A DNA stretch of 64,000 bases from Marsupella aquatica (Eukaryota; Marchantiophyta). The stretch lies in NCBI GenBank assembly GCA_973895155.1, contig OZ316891.1, positions 24,490,001-24,554,000 on the forward strand. The letters run 5' to 3'. The stretch's first letter is position 1. Each line of letters opens with the position of its first letter. The notes below the pieces were generated by a model. It saw only the letters and a program-made list of their open reading frames with translations, was not told the origin of the DNA and ran no database searches. Below are positions 63,844 through 64,000 of the stretch, one piece after another. A program made the translations under genes and the position numbers.

Positions 63844-64000
63844 GGGGATAACACGGTAACTCTAGCGGCCCGCCACCAATACTCACGGCAGTCGCGCTAC
63901 CACCACCTGACCGAGAGGAAGGAGAGATGTCCCCTTCTTCTAGTCACCCCGGGAATCAGTCTTGGGGTAGGAAGAGGAAGGAATCCGCAGCCGTATCTAG

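Larger units (their letters stand above)
62695..64000 (+). mobile_element. 5' end of a different LTR retroelement, cut by the window edge
   Basis: TGTGACACCGCCGGTACAGC begins abruptly inside the preceding LTR. A TATA box and short frames with gag-like character follow. No second LTR is inside the window. Confidence 0.5.

Overview
This window looks like repeat-rich nuclear DNA of a land plant. The evidence is plant-type telomeric repeats (TTTAGGG), an EDM2-like PHD-finger gene, and typical plant Ty1/copia, Ty3/gypsy and CACTA (TNP2) elements. I cannot name the species. Only the left edge (BRCT and PHD-finger coding segments, both on the minus strand) and perhaps a Cys-rich fragment near 7.2-7.6 kb look like host genes. 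Almost everything else is mobile DNA, mostly decayed. I saw no tRNA, rRNA or CRISPR array.

Layout: 1-1831 host-like BRCT and EDM2-like PHD segments. 2468-7155 a complete 4,688-bp solo LTR with a 5-bp target duplication GCGTG. This LTR, unusually, carries a long reading frame of about 1,220 codons. Diverged or partial copies of the same LTR lie at about 13150-17448, 18071-19398, 19399-19525, about 54800-55832, about 56330-56383 and 61578-62694. Two of them show that it is a true LTR. At 55832 its 3' end is followed by a primer-binding-like site and a gag start. At 61578 it directly follows a Ty3/gypsy integrase and polypurine tract.

19526-53286 is a nest built inside one retroelement gag gene on the minus strand. 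A CACTA element (19674-40352, TSD TCT, 12-bp identical termini) splits the gag. An 8-bp-TSD element (28961-39233, TSD GGTGGTTC) splits the CACTA transposase. A young copia element (29523-35366, TSD TATAC) sits inside that. A separate 11.9-kb block (41096-52982) with inverted termini GGGGGTNTNATTTGA splits the same gag. It carries a decayed transposase-like gene with QFK, HGKG and DGxGGxVK signatures, facing a coiled-coil/RING-like gene.

The CACTA element has two transcription units: a TNPA-like gene (minus) and a TNP2 transposase (plus). A SET-domain segment lies between the N-terminal Cys motif of TNP2 and its catalytic part.

53-64 kb holds further fragments: a 28-bp minisatellite, partial gypsy LTR with gag start, a foldback MITE-like palindrome, a copia-like LTR with leader, a 290-bp repeat pair, a gypsy integrase with the ORF-bearing LTR, and at 62695 the start of another LTR element that runs off the window. 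Four insertions are proven by target duplications, and two of these also by the reading frame resuming once the insert and one duplication are ignored.
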